Assembly: GCA_046351235.1 (NCBI GenBank)
Contig: JAXLYV010000011.1
Location: 62,001-126,000, forward strand
Length of the DNA stretch: 64,000 nt
Source of the DNA: JBBSAT01 sp046351235
GTDB lineage: Bacteria; Myxococcota_A; Polyangia; Polyangiales; Sandaracinaceae
Direction of reading: 5' to 3'
Shown here: positions 1 to 8,428 of the stretch, one piece after another
Numbering within the stretch: position 1 is the first letter of the stretch
Layout: each line of letters opens with the position of its first letter
Made by a program: the position numbers and the translations under genes
Notes under the pieces: generated by a model
What the model was told of the DNA's origin: nothing
Seen by the model: the letters and a program-made list of their open reading frames with translations, nothing else
Database searches by the model: none

Positions 1-303
1 CACGATCGTGGTCCCGGTGCTCACCGGCATGCGCCGGGCCGCGAGGACCGGGTCGCCATCAGGAACGAAGGCCGGATCGGTGACGATCATCCCGTCGAAG
101 CCGAGCACGTGCGCGAGGATCTCGGCGGTCTGCACGGCGCGCACGAGAGGGCTCGCGAGGATCTGGCTCGCGGTGATCGAGCGATCCTTCAGCGCGCGGC
201 CGACCTTGAGGGTGTCGGAGCGACCCTTGTAGGTGAGGTAGCGGTGGGCATCGTCGCCCTGCGATCCCACGGCCTCTCCATGACGCACCAAGAGCACCGG
301 CAT
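1..303 (-). CDS. Histidine phosphatase family protein (SixA/phosphoglycerate-mutase fold), C-terminus cut by window edge
   Basis: The frame reads leftward from an ATG at 303-301 and runs off the window after 101 codons. The first residues are MPVLLVRHGEA, the RHG phosphohistidine motif that defines the histidine phosphatase superfamily. A second conserved piece, ILASPLVRAVQTAEIL (about residues 58-73), matches the SPL.RA.QTA motif that supplies a phosphate-binding arginine. The short N-terminus and wording resemble SixA-type phosphohistidine phosphatases, but the second catalytic histidine lies outside the window. The start is supported by a GGAGG ribosome site at 311-315, seven bases upstream. 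Family assignment is firm; the substrate is unknown. Confidence 0.88.
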   Translation of the reverse strand, partial: MPVLLVRHGEAVGSQGDDAHRYLTYKGRSDTLKVGRALKDRSITASQILASPLVRAVQTAEILAHVLGFDGMIVTDPAFVPDGDPVLAARRMPVSTGTTIV

Positions 304-368
304 GGGGCGGCCTCCTAGCACGAAAGCGCGGCCATCCGGCATGGGGCAGCGCATACTCGCGCTCCGCG

Positions 369-1982
369 ATGGTCTCCCGAGCGAGTGAGCTACCCGTTGC
401 CGACGCCCCGACCGGGGACCGGCACGAGCGCGTTCCGGGCTACGACGTCGCGCGCGCGTTCGCCATCTGCGGGATGGTCCTGATCAACTTCGGCGTGTAC
501 CTCCTCGGCTCGCCGCACGGAGGGCCGGGCGAGATCTTCCTGCGCTGGCTCGCGCACGTGCCGGGCGGGCGCGCCTCGTCGCTCTTCGTGACGCTGGCCG
601 GCGTGGGCATCGCGCGCATGGCGTGGGGCGACCCGATGCTCGCCCGCCGGACGCTGCTCGCGCGCGCGGCGGTGCTGATGTCCCTCGGCGCCGTGAACGT
701 GATCCTCCTGCACTGGGACATCGACATCCTCCACTTCTACGCGTGGTACCTGTCGATCGCGGCGATCTTCTTCCTGCGCGCTTCGCCGCGCGCGCTCCTG
801 CTCGCGGCCATCGCCTTCGGCGTCTCGGGCGCGCTGCTCGAGATCGCGTTCCCGGAAGAGGCGCGCGCGTGGGCACCGCTCTACGAGATCCGCGTGACGC
901 CGGTCTTCGGCACGGAGCTGAAGCTGCTCTACGTGTCGGTGCCGGGCCTCTTGCGCGACGCGCTCGTCGATGGCGTGCATCCCATCTTCCCGTGGCTCGC
1001 GTTCCTGCTCTGGGGGATGTGGCTCGGCCGGCTCGATCTGCGCGAGCCCGCGCTTCGCCACACCGTGCTCGCGCGGGCGCTCGGCGTCGTGGTGGCCACC
1101 GAGATCGCGAGCCGGGCGATCGCGATGGTGCTCGTCGGCAGCGACGCGAGCGCCGCCGTGTCGTGGCTCGGCCTGGTGCACACCGACTGGTCGCCGAGCG
1201 CGTTCTACGTGCTCTCGGCGTGCGGCAGCGCGACCTCGATCATCGCGATCGCGCACGAGCTCGTGGCGCGCTGGCCCGCGAGCCGGATGGTGCGGGGCCT
1301 CGGCAACGTGGGACAGCTCGCGCTCTCGCTCTACCTCGTGCACGCGCACCTCGCGATCGGGATCCCGCGCTTCTTCCTCGGGCAGAGCCACGCGATGCCG
1401 GTCGAGACGATGCTCGTCTACTGGGTGGGCTTCGTCCTCGTCGTGCTGCCGCTCGCGGCGCTCTACCGCACGCGCTTCCGGCGCGGGCCCGTGGAATGGC
1501 TGCTGCGGCGCGTGACGGGTAGCCCCGAGCACGTCCCGCCGCTCGTGCCGGCGGGGATGACGCCGCGCGAGCCGCCGCGCTGGGTGTGGCCGGCGCTCGC
1601 GCTCGGTCTCGCCTCGCTGCCGCTCGCGAGCTTGCTGGGCGGAGCACCCTGGCGCGGCGAGTGCGCCGAGCGCGTGGCGATCGCGGACGGTGAGACGCAG
1701 GGAGAGCTCTCGCTCGTCTGTCCGCGCGCGCGCTACGCGCTCGAGATCGACGCGCCCACCGAGCTCACGCTCGCGACGCGCTCGGGGCTCGACGTCTACC
1801 TCGAGCTGCGGCACGAGGGCCGCATGGTCGACGAAGACGACGACTCCGGCCCGCACCTCGACGCGCGGCTCGTCACCACGCTCGCGCCCGGCCGCTACGA
1901 CGTCGACGTGCGGCCCTACTCCGCCTCGACCGGGCCCTTCGTGCTCGAGGTGCGGACCGCGCCTGCGCCCGCCGCGCCGTGA
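369..1982 (+). CDS. Polytopic DUF418-like membrane protein with a C-terminal PPC-like domain
   Basis: The 537-residue protein starts with a short polar arm and then a GYDVARAFAICGMVLINFG segment, typical of the first helix of DUF418 / heparan-alpha-glucosaminide acyltransferase-type proteins. About ten hydrophobic segments follow up to residue ~425. The C-terminal ~100 residues leave the membrane and resemble a bacterial pre-peptidase C-terminal (PPC) beta-sandwich: a DVYLELRHEG strand, an acidic EDDDSG turn, and a LAPGRYDVDVRPY strand. PPC domains usually sit on secreted proteases, so this join is unusual. The membrane part may move an acyl group across the membrane, but no substrate can be assigned. 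It is divergent from the phosphatase gene on its left. Confidence 0.75.
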   Translation: MVSRASELPVADAPTGDRHERVPGYDVARAFAICGMVLINFGVYLLGSPHGGPGEIFLRWLAHVPGGRASSLFVTLAGVGIARMAWGDPMLARRTLLARAAVLMSLGAVNVILLHWDIDILHFYAWYLSIAAIFFLRASPRALLLAAIAFGVSGALLEIAFPEEARAWAPLYEIRVTPVFGTELKLLYVSVPGLLRDALVDGVHPIFPWLAFLLWGMWLGRLDLREPALRHTVLARALGVVVATEIASRAIAMVLVGSDASAAVSWLGLVHTDWSPSAFYVLSACGSATSIIAIAHELVARWPASRMVRGLGNVGQLALSLYLVHAHLAIGIPRFFLGQSHAMPVETMLVYWVGFVLVVLPLAALYRTRFRRGPVEWLLRRVTGSPEHVPPLVPAGMTPREPPRWVWPALALGLASLPLASLLGGAPWRGECAERVAIADGETQGELSLVCPRARYALEIDAPTELTLATRSGLDVYLELRHEGRMVDEDDDSGPHLDARLVTTLAPGRYDVDVRPYSASTGPFVLEVRTAPAPAAP

Positions 1983-2028
1983 CGAGATTCGCTCGCCCGC
2001 CGAGCCCCGGGTCGGCGACACTGCCGCG

Positions 2029-3192
2029 ATGCGCTCCTCCCTCGTCACGCTCGCCTGCGCTCCGCTCCTCCTCCTCGCCGCGTGCGACAACGGCGGCCCT
2101 CCTCCGCCCGCGGACGGTGGAACGAGCAGCGACGCAGGACCGATGAACGACGGTGGCGGCCGCGACGGCGGCACCGGAAGCGACGCGGGCAGCGGTGGCA
2201 ACGACGCGGGCGGCACGCTCTCGGACGTGCACTTCATCGGCCGCTTCGACTTCTCGGACGGCGCGAGCACACCCTGGTTCGCATGGCCCGGCACGCAGAT
2301 CGTCGCGCGCTTCCGCGGCACGTCGATCTCGGTGCGTCTCGACGACGGCGGCGAGAGCTTCTTCGACGTGTGGATCGACGACGTGCGCCAGCCCGTGATC
2401 GATGCGATGGGCGGGCCGACCACCTACGACCTCGCGAGCGGCCTGACCGACGGCGAGCACGTCGTGCGCATCGCGCGCCGCACGGAGTCGTTCTTCGGGC
2501 GCACGCAGTTCCTCGGCTTCCCGGGCGCGACGCTCGTGCCGTCTCCGCCGCCCTACGCGCACCTCGTCGAGATCATCGGCGACTCGATCACCTGCGGGTA
2601 CGGTGTGCTCGGCGACGTCCCGACGTGCAGCTTCAGCGCCGACACCGAGAGCGAGCCCGACGCGTACGGCGCGGTGGCGGCTCGCACGCTCGGTGTCGCG
2701 CACGCGGCGATCGCGTACTCGGGGCGCGGCGTCTACCGCAACTACGGCGGCGCGGCCGACCCGCTGATGCCCGAGCTCTACGCGCGCCGCCTCGCCGAGT
2801 TCGACACCGATCCGTGGGACTACTCGTACACGCCGGACGTGGTCGTGATCACGCTGGGCACGAACGACTTCTCCATGGGGGATCCGGGCACGCCCTTCGC
2901 CGATGCGCTCGACGCGTTCGTGCAGACGCTGCGCGGCCACTATCCGAGCGCCGTGATCCTGCTCGGAACGAGCCCGATGCTCGGCGGCAGCGACCACGCG
3001 ACGCACCGCGGATACCTCCAGGACGTCGTCACGCGCGCGGCCGGTCGCGGCGACAGCCACGTCTCGATCGTCGAATTCGACGAGCAATCGGCCGCCGACG
3101 GGATCGGCTGCGACTACCACCCGGGCGTGACCACGCAGGCGAACATGGCGGGCCGCCTCGTCGCCGCGATCCAAGCCGCTACGGGGTGGTGA
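2029..3192 (+). CDS. Secreted SGNH/GDSL esterase lipoprotein, carbohydrate esterase family 2-like
   Basis: The chosen ATG at 2029 gives 387 residues with a lipoprotein signal (LLLLAAC, Cys19) and a Gly/Asp/Ser linker to about residue 64. Residues ~68-170 look like the N-terminal jelly-roll of CE2 deacetylases. Residues ~178-387 are the SGNH hydrolase: block I GDSITCG with nucleophile Ser186, an asparagine in GTND (Asn279), and the acid/base pair CDYHPG (Asp362, His364). CE2 enzymes remove acetyl groups from xylan, glucomannan or related glycans, so an envelope-anchored or exported polysaccharide deacetylase is likely. An upstream in-frame extension is rejected because it removes the signal peptide. 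The neighbour downstream is convergent, 21 bp away. Confidence 0.88.
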   Translation: MRSSLVTLACAPLLLLAACDNGGPPPPADGGTSSDAGPMNDGGGRDGGTGSDAGSGGNDAGGTLSDVHFIGRFDFSDGASTPWFAWPGTQIVARFRGTSISVRLDDGGESFFDVWIDDVRQPVIDAMGGPTTYDLASGLTDGEHVVRIARRTESFFGRTQFLGFPGATLVPSPPPYAHLVEIIGDSITCGYGVLGDVPTCSFSADTESEPDAYGAVAARTLGVAHAAIAYSGRGVYRNYGGAADPLMPELYARRLAEFDTDPWDYSYTPDVVVITLGTNDFSMGDPGTPFADALDAFVQTLRGHYPSAVILLGTSPMLGGSDHATHRGYLQDVVTRAAGRGDSHVSIVEFDEQSAADGIGCDYHPGVTTQANMAGRLVAAIQAATGW

Positions 3193-3213
3193 GCGCGTGG
3201 CGCGCGAGGCCGC

Positions 3214-3852
3214 TCAGGGCCCGAGGAAGTCGGACGCGTAGCCGAACTGCTCGGTCACGCCGAGCCGGTACTGCGCCCCGGTGTAGTAGGAGCTGTAGGT
3301 CCCGACCCAGATCTCGATGATGCCGGGCGGCGGCGAGTAGAGCTCGACCGTCGGGTTCAGGCCGTTCATCGGGTCGCCCGAGTCGTCGTTGCAGTGCCAG
3401 GCGCCATCCGACGTGCGCACGGCGAGCGTGAGGTCGTTGTTCGGGCTGTGCACCAGCACGCGGAGCACGTCGAGCGAGCGCTCGAGCTTCACGATGTGCT
3501 GCGCCGACGCGGGGAACGTGCCGACGCAGCTCCCGGAGGGATCGAGCGACGAGCCGTCGCGGGCCGCGGCGGGGTCGACGGATCCCGCCGTTCCTTCGCG
3601 CACCACGACCTGCGGCGTGAAGCCGTGCCCGGTGACGAGGATCTCGTCGGTGACGGAGACGCCGGCCTCGTCGCCCGACGTGGCGACCGCATCGTCGCCC
3701 TCGCCCTCGACCTCGGCGACGTGGTTCGTGTTTCCCCCCTCGGGCGCGCCCACGTCCGGCCCCGTCGGGCGCGTGGTGATGGCCGAGGCGCTACCTCCGC
3801 CGCAGCCGACGCCGAGAACGAGAACGAGAGCGACCCACGCTCCGTGACGCAT
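3214..3852 (-). CDS. Lipoprotein with a PPC-like C-terminal domain
   Basis: The 212-residue product begins with a lipobox (LVLGVGCGG, Cys17) followed by a low-complexity, acidic linker. Residues ~105-205 resemble a PPC-type beta domain: a SLDVLRVLVHS strand, NDLTLAVRTSDGAWHCNDDSG (the usual disk-and-acidic-turn region) and PPGIIEIWVGTYSS. Two cysteines (in SCVGT and WHCND) could form a disulphide. It is likely an outer-surface or periplasmic lipoprotein without enzymatic function of its own. It lies 9 bp downstream of the larger lipoprotein gene 3862..5502 and probably shares its transcript. A similar domain occurs at the end of the membrane protein at 369..1982. Confidence 0.8.
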   Translation of the reverse strand: MRHGAWVALVLVLGVGCGGGSASAITTRPTGPDVGAPEGGNTNHVAEVEGEGDDAVATSGDEAGVSVTDEILVTGHGFTPQVVVREGTAGSVDPAAARDGSSLDPSGSCVGTFPASAQHIVKLERSLDVLRVLVHSPNNDLTLAVRTSDGAWHCNDDSGDPMNGLNPTVELYSPPPGIIEIWVGTYSSYYTGAQYRLGVTEQFGYASDFLGP

Positions 3853-3861
3853 GGGCGCGTC

Positions 3862-5502
3862 TTACTCCGACTCGCCCGCTTCGGCGAACAGGCCGCGCAC
3901 GACGTCCAGATCCGCCAGCGCCGCCGTGCTGGCGCGCAGGTCGATCCGAAGGCGTGGCGCATCGTGCGTGAAGGCGAGCACGAGCGCGCCGTCGCCGCGC
4001 GGAAGATCGGCCGCCGGTGCGCGATCGAGCAGCGCGAGCAGCGGCAGCGCGCGAAGCGGGCGGATCAGGGCGAGAAAGAAGGGCGAATCGAGCGGGGACA
4101 GGTCGCGCGCGAGGTCCGGGCTCTCGGCGGTGGCGCCCGTGAGCAGGCGATCCCGCGCGTGCTCGGCGAGCGCGCCGGCCGCGCTTGCCAGCGCATCGGC
4201 CCGCGCGCCGTCGCCCACGCGCGTCGCGAGGCTCCGGCCGGCACAGAGCGCTACGTCCGGGCCTCCGCGCGGCGCCGCAGGAGCGCACCCGAGCAAGGTC
4301 GCGAGCGCGCCCGTCGACCACGGGAACGCTCGCCCCCAAGGCGTGGGCGCGGCCGCGTCGGTGCCGCCGCGGGTGAGCGCGAGCGCGAAGCCGGCGCCCT
4401 GCGCATCCACGCCCAGTGCCAGCGCGCCCTCGGGCCCTCGGATCTCGGCGATGCGCGTGGACGCGTCGGTGAGGCCCACGCGCTCCGAAGCGGCGAGGCG
4501 ATCTCCCGCGATCGCCGTGAGCGCGAAGACGAGCGCGTCGGCACTCTCGCGGCGAGCCGCGAGGCTCGTGCCGCTCGCGATCACGATGGCGCTCTCGCTG
4601 GGCGCCGCCGTCACGAGACCGGTCGCGACCGGAACGTAGCCGCGCAATGCGTCGGCGAGCGGGCTCGACTCGGTGACGTCGGCCTCGACGCGCAGCGAGA
4701 GACCCGAAGCGGTGGGCGCCAGCGCGAGGCGCGTCTCGCCGAGATCGGGGAGATACGCGGTCCGCGCGAGCACGGCGTCGGCGAGCAGCGAGACGAGCGC
4801 CTCCGGATCGCCGAGCTCGGGCGGGCGGGCGTGCGCCGCGCGCGCCGACATCGCCGAGGCGAGCGCTTGCCCCCGCAGCTGGCGCACGGCGCGCTCGAGC
4901 GCATCCCGCACCGTCCCGCCCACGGTCTCGGCCGGAAGCGTGACGACGAGCGCCCCCGCCTCACCCTCGCGCGGGAGCGCGGTGTATGCGAGGTAGCCGA
5001 GCGAGAGCGCGAGCATCTCGTCGTCGTCGGCGATCACCGCGATCGTGTCGTCGACCGCGGCGTGCTCGCCGACGAGCCAGGCGCCGCGTGGCCCACCGGG
5101 CCGGCGATCGGCGATCGGCACCGGCGAGGAGAGCCGCACCGCGACCGCCGAGCGCGGGCGATCGCCCACGCGCGCCACGAGCAGCCGCAAGGGGGAGCGC
5201 TCGTCGACGCGGGCGCGAATGGCGACCGGCGTCTCGAGCAGCCCATCGAGCACCGTCGCGATTCGGCTCGGCAGGCCGGCGCGCTCCGGGATCGGCGGCA
5301 AGCGCGCGATGAGCGTGGAGAGCGCCGCGTCCCCCCCGTCGAACGACGCTTCGGCCACGAGCGAAGCGGGGCGCTCGCCGGGCGATCGATCCACGCTCGC
5401 CGTGCTCGGCGCGGCCTCCGGCGGTGAGGCCGGGTCGGCGTCGCTGCCGCACGCGAGGAGGACGAGCGCCGAAGCGAGCGCGAGGCCCCGAGAGAGCGTC
5501 AT
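3862..5502 (-). CDS. Large uncharacterised lipoprotein (546 aa)
   Basis: The frame is open further upstream, but the ATG at 5502 gives a clear lipoprotein signal (ALASALVLLACGS, Cys17) and overlaps the stop of the upstream Fe-S repair gene by 4 bp (ATGA), so this start is preferred. The remaining ~525 residues alternate short beta-like and helical stretches with many AL/AR-rich segments and no recognisable catalytic motif. I do not recognise the family; such long lipoproteins are common in myxobacteria. The tight coupling to the RIC-type protein suggests co-expression, but no functional link can be read. Confidence 0.8.
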   Translation of the reverse strand: MTLSRGLALASALVLLACGSDADPASPPEAAPSTASVDRSPGERPASLVAEASFDGGDAALSTLIARLPPIPERAGLPSRIATVLDGLLETPVAIRARVDERSPLRLLVARVGDRPRSAVAVRLSSPVPIADRRPGGPRGAWLVGEHAAVDDTIAVIADDDEMLALSLGYLAYTALPREGEAGALVVTLPAETVGGTVRDALERAVRQLRGQALASAMSARAAHARPPELGDPEALVSLLADAVLARTAYLPDLGETRLALAPTASGLSLRVEADVTESSPLADALRGYVPVATGLVTAAPSESAIVIASGTSLAARRESADALVFALTAIAGDRLAASERVGLTDASTRIAEIRGPEGALALGVDAQGAGFALALTRGGTDAAAPTPWGRAFPWSTGALATLLGCAPAAPRGGPDVALCAGRSLATRVGDGARADALASAAGALAEHARDRLLTGATAESPDLARDLSPLDSPFFLALIRPLRALPLLALLDRAPAADLPRGDGALVLAFTHDAPRLRIDLRASTAALADLDVVRGLFAEAGESE

Positions 5503-6314
5503 CGCCGCGCGCCGCGGCGCAGCTTCGTCTCGAGCCGCTCCGCGCGCGGGAACACGACGTTGCCCTCGAGGTGCATGTGCCGCACGAGATCCTTCTCGTG
5601 CGCCTCGAGGCCCTCGTAGAGCTCGCGCACGACCGGCGGCGTGGCGTCGGTCATCGCGAAGTCGCCCGCGCTCTTGCGCACGCGCGCCATGACGACCTCG
5701 CACTCCTCGTGCTCGTGCTCCATGTCGCCGAGCACGTGCTTGATCGTCGCGAAGAGCGCGACCGGCGCAGGCTTGTTGTCGCGCCCAGCGACCTCGAGCT
5801 CGCGCACGTAAGGGAAGAGCACGCGCTCTTCCTGCTTCAGGTGCGGCAAGAGCTCGTGGAAGAGCAGCTTCACGTCCTTGGCGAGCGCGACGAGGCCGGG
5901 CATCGCGGCCCCGTGCTCGGCCGCCGCGCGATCGGCCAGCGCCGAGAGGCGCACGCCTTCGCTGCGCGAGCGCTCGTGGTGCTCGCGCTCGATGCGCGCG
6001 ACGAGCTCTTCGAGCGGCGTGTCGAGCAGCTGCTGATCGGTCTCGCCGCCCTTGGCCTTCTCTTCTTCGAGCGCGACGAGGAGCTGCCCGACGTCGACCC
6101 GCGACTCGGCACAGATCGCCTCGAGCGACTTCGCGCCGCCGCAGCAGTAGTCGAGCCGGAAGCGCTCCATCGCGCGGGAGGCGCCCGGCACGTGGAAGAC
6201 GACCTCGCGGACGAGCGCGCTCGGCTCGATCACGAAGGGCCCCGTGCGGGGGGCGGGCGCCGAGTCGGCGTCGGTCGCGGGCTGTTCGGTGCGCGGATGA
6301 GGCTCGTAGTCCAT
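5499..6314 (-). CDS. RIC-family di-iron Fe-S cluster repair protein (YtfE/ScdA-like)
   Basis: The 271-residue cytoplasmic protein has the two-domain order of the RIC family. Residues ~32-85 match the N-terminal DUF542/ScdA domain, with the paired cysteine motif DYCCGG (Cys57-Cys58). The rest is a four-helix hemerythrin-like domain with spaced His/Glu ligands (FHELLPHLKQEE, GDMEHEHEE, VRHMHLEGN). Members hold a di-iron centre and restore Fe-S clusters damaged by nitric oxide or oxidative stress. A non-conserved arm of about 28 residues precedes the domain. The gene ends in an ATGA overlap with a lipoprotein gene and starts 69 bp after the GT-C gene, so all four leftward genes may be one transcript. 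Confidence 0.9.
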   Translation of the reverse strand: MDYEPHPRTEQPATDADSAPAPRTGPFVIEPSALVREVVFHVPGASRAMERFRLDYCCGGAKSLEAICAESRVDVGQLLVALEEEKAKGGETDQQLLDTPLEELVARIEREHHERSRSEGVRLSALADRAAAEHGAAMPGLVALAKDVKLLFHELLPHLKQEERVLFPYVRELEVAGRDNKPAPVALFATIKHVLGDMEHEHEECEVVMARVRKSAGDFAMTDATPPVVRELYEGLEAHEKDLVRHMHLEGNVVFPRAERLETKLRRGARR

Positions 6315-6383
6315 TCGGGCCCCCGGAGTGTACGTACGCGCCTCACCCCGTGCGAATCGAAACGGCTCGGACCGAGCGCTCGA

Positions 6384-8288
6384 TCACGGCGCCGCTTGCT
6401 CTTGGCCCACCATGAAGGGCGTCGGGTCGATGGGGCCTCGCCCCACCTCGAGCGCTCGCCGCAGCGCGACGAGCTGCCGGGCCTGCGGCGAGAGGGAGAG
6501 CGCCCGCGACACCGAGAGCCGAGCCGCGTCGCGCTGACCGACCGAGGCCGCGTAGAGCGCGTCGTTGTAGTGGATCCACAGGAGCTGGCTGCGCGTCTCG
6601 GCGTCGCTGGCGTCGCTGTCGAGCGCGACGCGCAGCCCCTCGAGCGCCTCGGCGCGTCGCCCGAACGCGCTGCGGATGTCGACGTCGGTCGTGCCCGCCG
6701 GCTCGACGGCGTAGAGCGCCGTGTCCGGAAGCAGCGTCTCGTGGAGCGCGACCGGCACGCGCACGTCCAGCTCGACGAGCACGGGCCGCGTCGTCGCGAG
6801 GCTCTGCAGCTCGGAGACGGCCGGCTGGCCCTCGAGCAGCTGCGTGCGCAACAAGCCCGCGAGCGCCGGCTCGCGCCGCACGAGCGCATCGATCGTCCCC
6901 GGATACTCGAGGAAGGGCATCGGCACGATGCGCACGTCGGGCCGGACGTGCTCGGTCGCCTGCAGCTCGAAGAAGCGGAAGCACGTCTGCGGCCCGTAGA
7001 GGAGCACCACCGCGCGCGGCGGCAGCTCGCGAATCCGCAGCTCGTCGAGCGCGTCCGTCGCGTGGAAGCTCGCGAGCGAGGCCCGCGCGCGACTGCCGAC
7101 GATCTGGAACACGCCGAGCAGCGCGCAGAGGAGCGCCGCGGTCCGCAGCAGCATGCTCGGCGGCGCGCCCTTCTTGCGCGACGCGACGGCGCGCTCGCCG
7201 AGCGTCGAGACGACTGCGGCCACGAGCGAGACGGCCATCGCGGCCACGCCCGCCATCGCCGGCATCAGGTAGCCGAGCGCATCGGGGTTGCCGCGGACGA
7301 AGCCGAGCCAGCCGCGCCCGACGAACGAGAAGAGCACGAGCGCGATCCACACGTAGCCGATGCGCACCACGCCCGGCGCCCGCAAGAGCACGTACGCGCC
7401 CGCGAGCGCGAGCAGCACCGGCGCGAGGTGGAGGCTGTCGACGAGTGAGAGCGCGACGTCGAGCAAGCGATCGCCGAGCGGCTCGGGCTGGAGCGCATGC
7501 GTTCCCTGATAGGCCTGCGCGGAGACGACCCAATAGAAGCGCGAGAGGCTCGTCGGATCCCCGAGGTTCATCGGCGGATCGGTCGAGGCTCGGATCGGGA
7601 GATAGAGGTACGTCGCGAGACCGGTCGCGACGAGCCCGAGCGAGATCACGACGGGCCGCGCGCCGCGCGCGCGATAGACGCGGGCGAGCGTGGGCGCGAC
7701 CGCCGGGAAGCAGAGGAACCCCATGAAGTGGTGGTTCGCGAGCGAGAGCCCGAGCGCGAGCGAGGCGACCGGCAGCGGCGAGAGATCGCGCGTCGGCCAC
7801 GCCGCCTCGAGCGCGATGATCCGCTCGATGGCGATCGCGATCAGCAGCGCTTGGAGCGCGTAGACCTCGGGCCGCACCGCCTGAAGCCACCAGCCGTAGG
7901 CCCCCGCCGTGATCCAGCTCGCGCCGAGCGCCATCGGAACGGCGAGCCGATCGTCGTGGACCCCGAGCGCGCGCACGGTGGTTCCGATCGCCGCGTACAG
8001 GAAGCCGCAGGCGAGCGCCGCGCAGACGGCCTGCGCGAACGCCACGCGCATGACGAGCGAGCCCAGCGGCACGAGCGTCGCCGCATGCGCGAGCATCGCC
8101 GCGAGCGGATGCCCGGGCGGGTGCGCCACGTCGAGATCGACGGCCGACGCCGTCAGCTCGCCCGCGTCGAGCCAGTAACCGTTGCCCGAGAGCGTGGCGA
8201 CGTACGCGGCGAGCGGGACGAACACGGCGAGCCCGAGCGCCGCCGTGCGGACGCGAGGGTCGTGCTCTTGCCGGGGAACGAGCGCCAT
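6384..8288 (-). CDS. DUF2723-family polytopic membrane protein (GT-C-like)
   Basis: The 634-residue protein has about 12 hydrophobic segments over residues ~15-390 and a soluble, tetratricopeptide-like C-terminal third. The N-terminal loop LDAGELTASAV followed by DVAHPPGHPL is the hallmark of DUF2723, a family related to GT-C glycosyltransferases (the TMEM260 group of protein O-mannosyltransferases). The conserved Asp/Glu of the loop (DAGE) would sit at the active site. The acceptor and sugar are unknown. It is divergent from another GT-C-like gene at 8429, with a 140 bp shared upstream region. Confidence 0.85.
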   Translation of the reverse strand: MALVPRQEHDPRVRTAALGLAVFVPLAAYVATLSGNGYWLDAGELTASAVDLDVAHPPGHPLAAMLAHAATLVPLGSLVMRVAFAQAVCAALACGFLYAAIGTTVRALGVHDDRLAVPMALGASWITAGAYGWWLQAVRPEVYALQALLIAIAIERIIALEAAWPTRDLSPLPVASLALGLSLANHHFMGFLCFPAVAPTLARVYRARGARPVVISLGLVATGLATYLYLPIRASTDPPMNLGDPTSLSRFYWVVSAQAYQGTHALQPEPLGDRLLDVALSLVDSLHLAPVLLALAGAYVLLRAPGVVRIGYVWIALVLFSFVGRGWLGFVRGNPDALGYLMPAMAGVAAMAVSLVAAVVSTLGERAVASRKKGAPPSMLLRTAALLCALLGVFQIVGSRARASLASFHATDALDELRIRELPPRAVVLLYGPQTCFRFFELQATEHVRPDVRIVPMPFLEYPGTIDALVRREPALAGLLRTQLLEGQPAVSELQSLATTRPVLVELDVRVPVALHETLLPDTALYAVEPAGTTDVDIRSAFGRRAEALEGLRVALDSDASDAETRSQLLWIHYNDALYAASVGQRDAARLSVSRALSLSPQARQLVALRRALEVGRGPIDPTPFMVGQEQAAP

Positions 8289-8428
8289 GGGGCAGGGCCG
8301 CGGATCTTCGCACGCCGCGACAGAACGGCCGCGTTTTCGGGAAGCCGGGGCCGTGGTCGGCGAGGCGTCCTCGCGCGCTTGCGCCGCTTTGTCCGTGGGC
8401 GCGGCCCGAATCGATATACTCGCCGGCC

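Noticed and set aside
390..2423. Large minus-strand open frame opposite the DUF418-like gene
   Set aside because: Composition is Arg/His/Glu-rich and repetitive, it covers two clear plus-strand genes and their start regions, and it has no recognisable motif.
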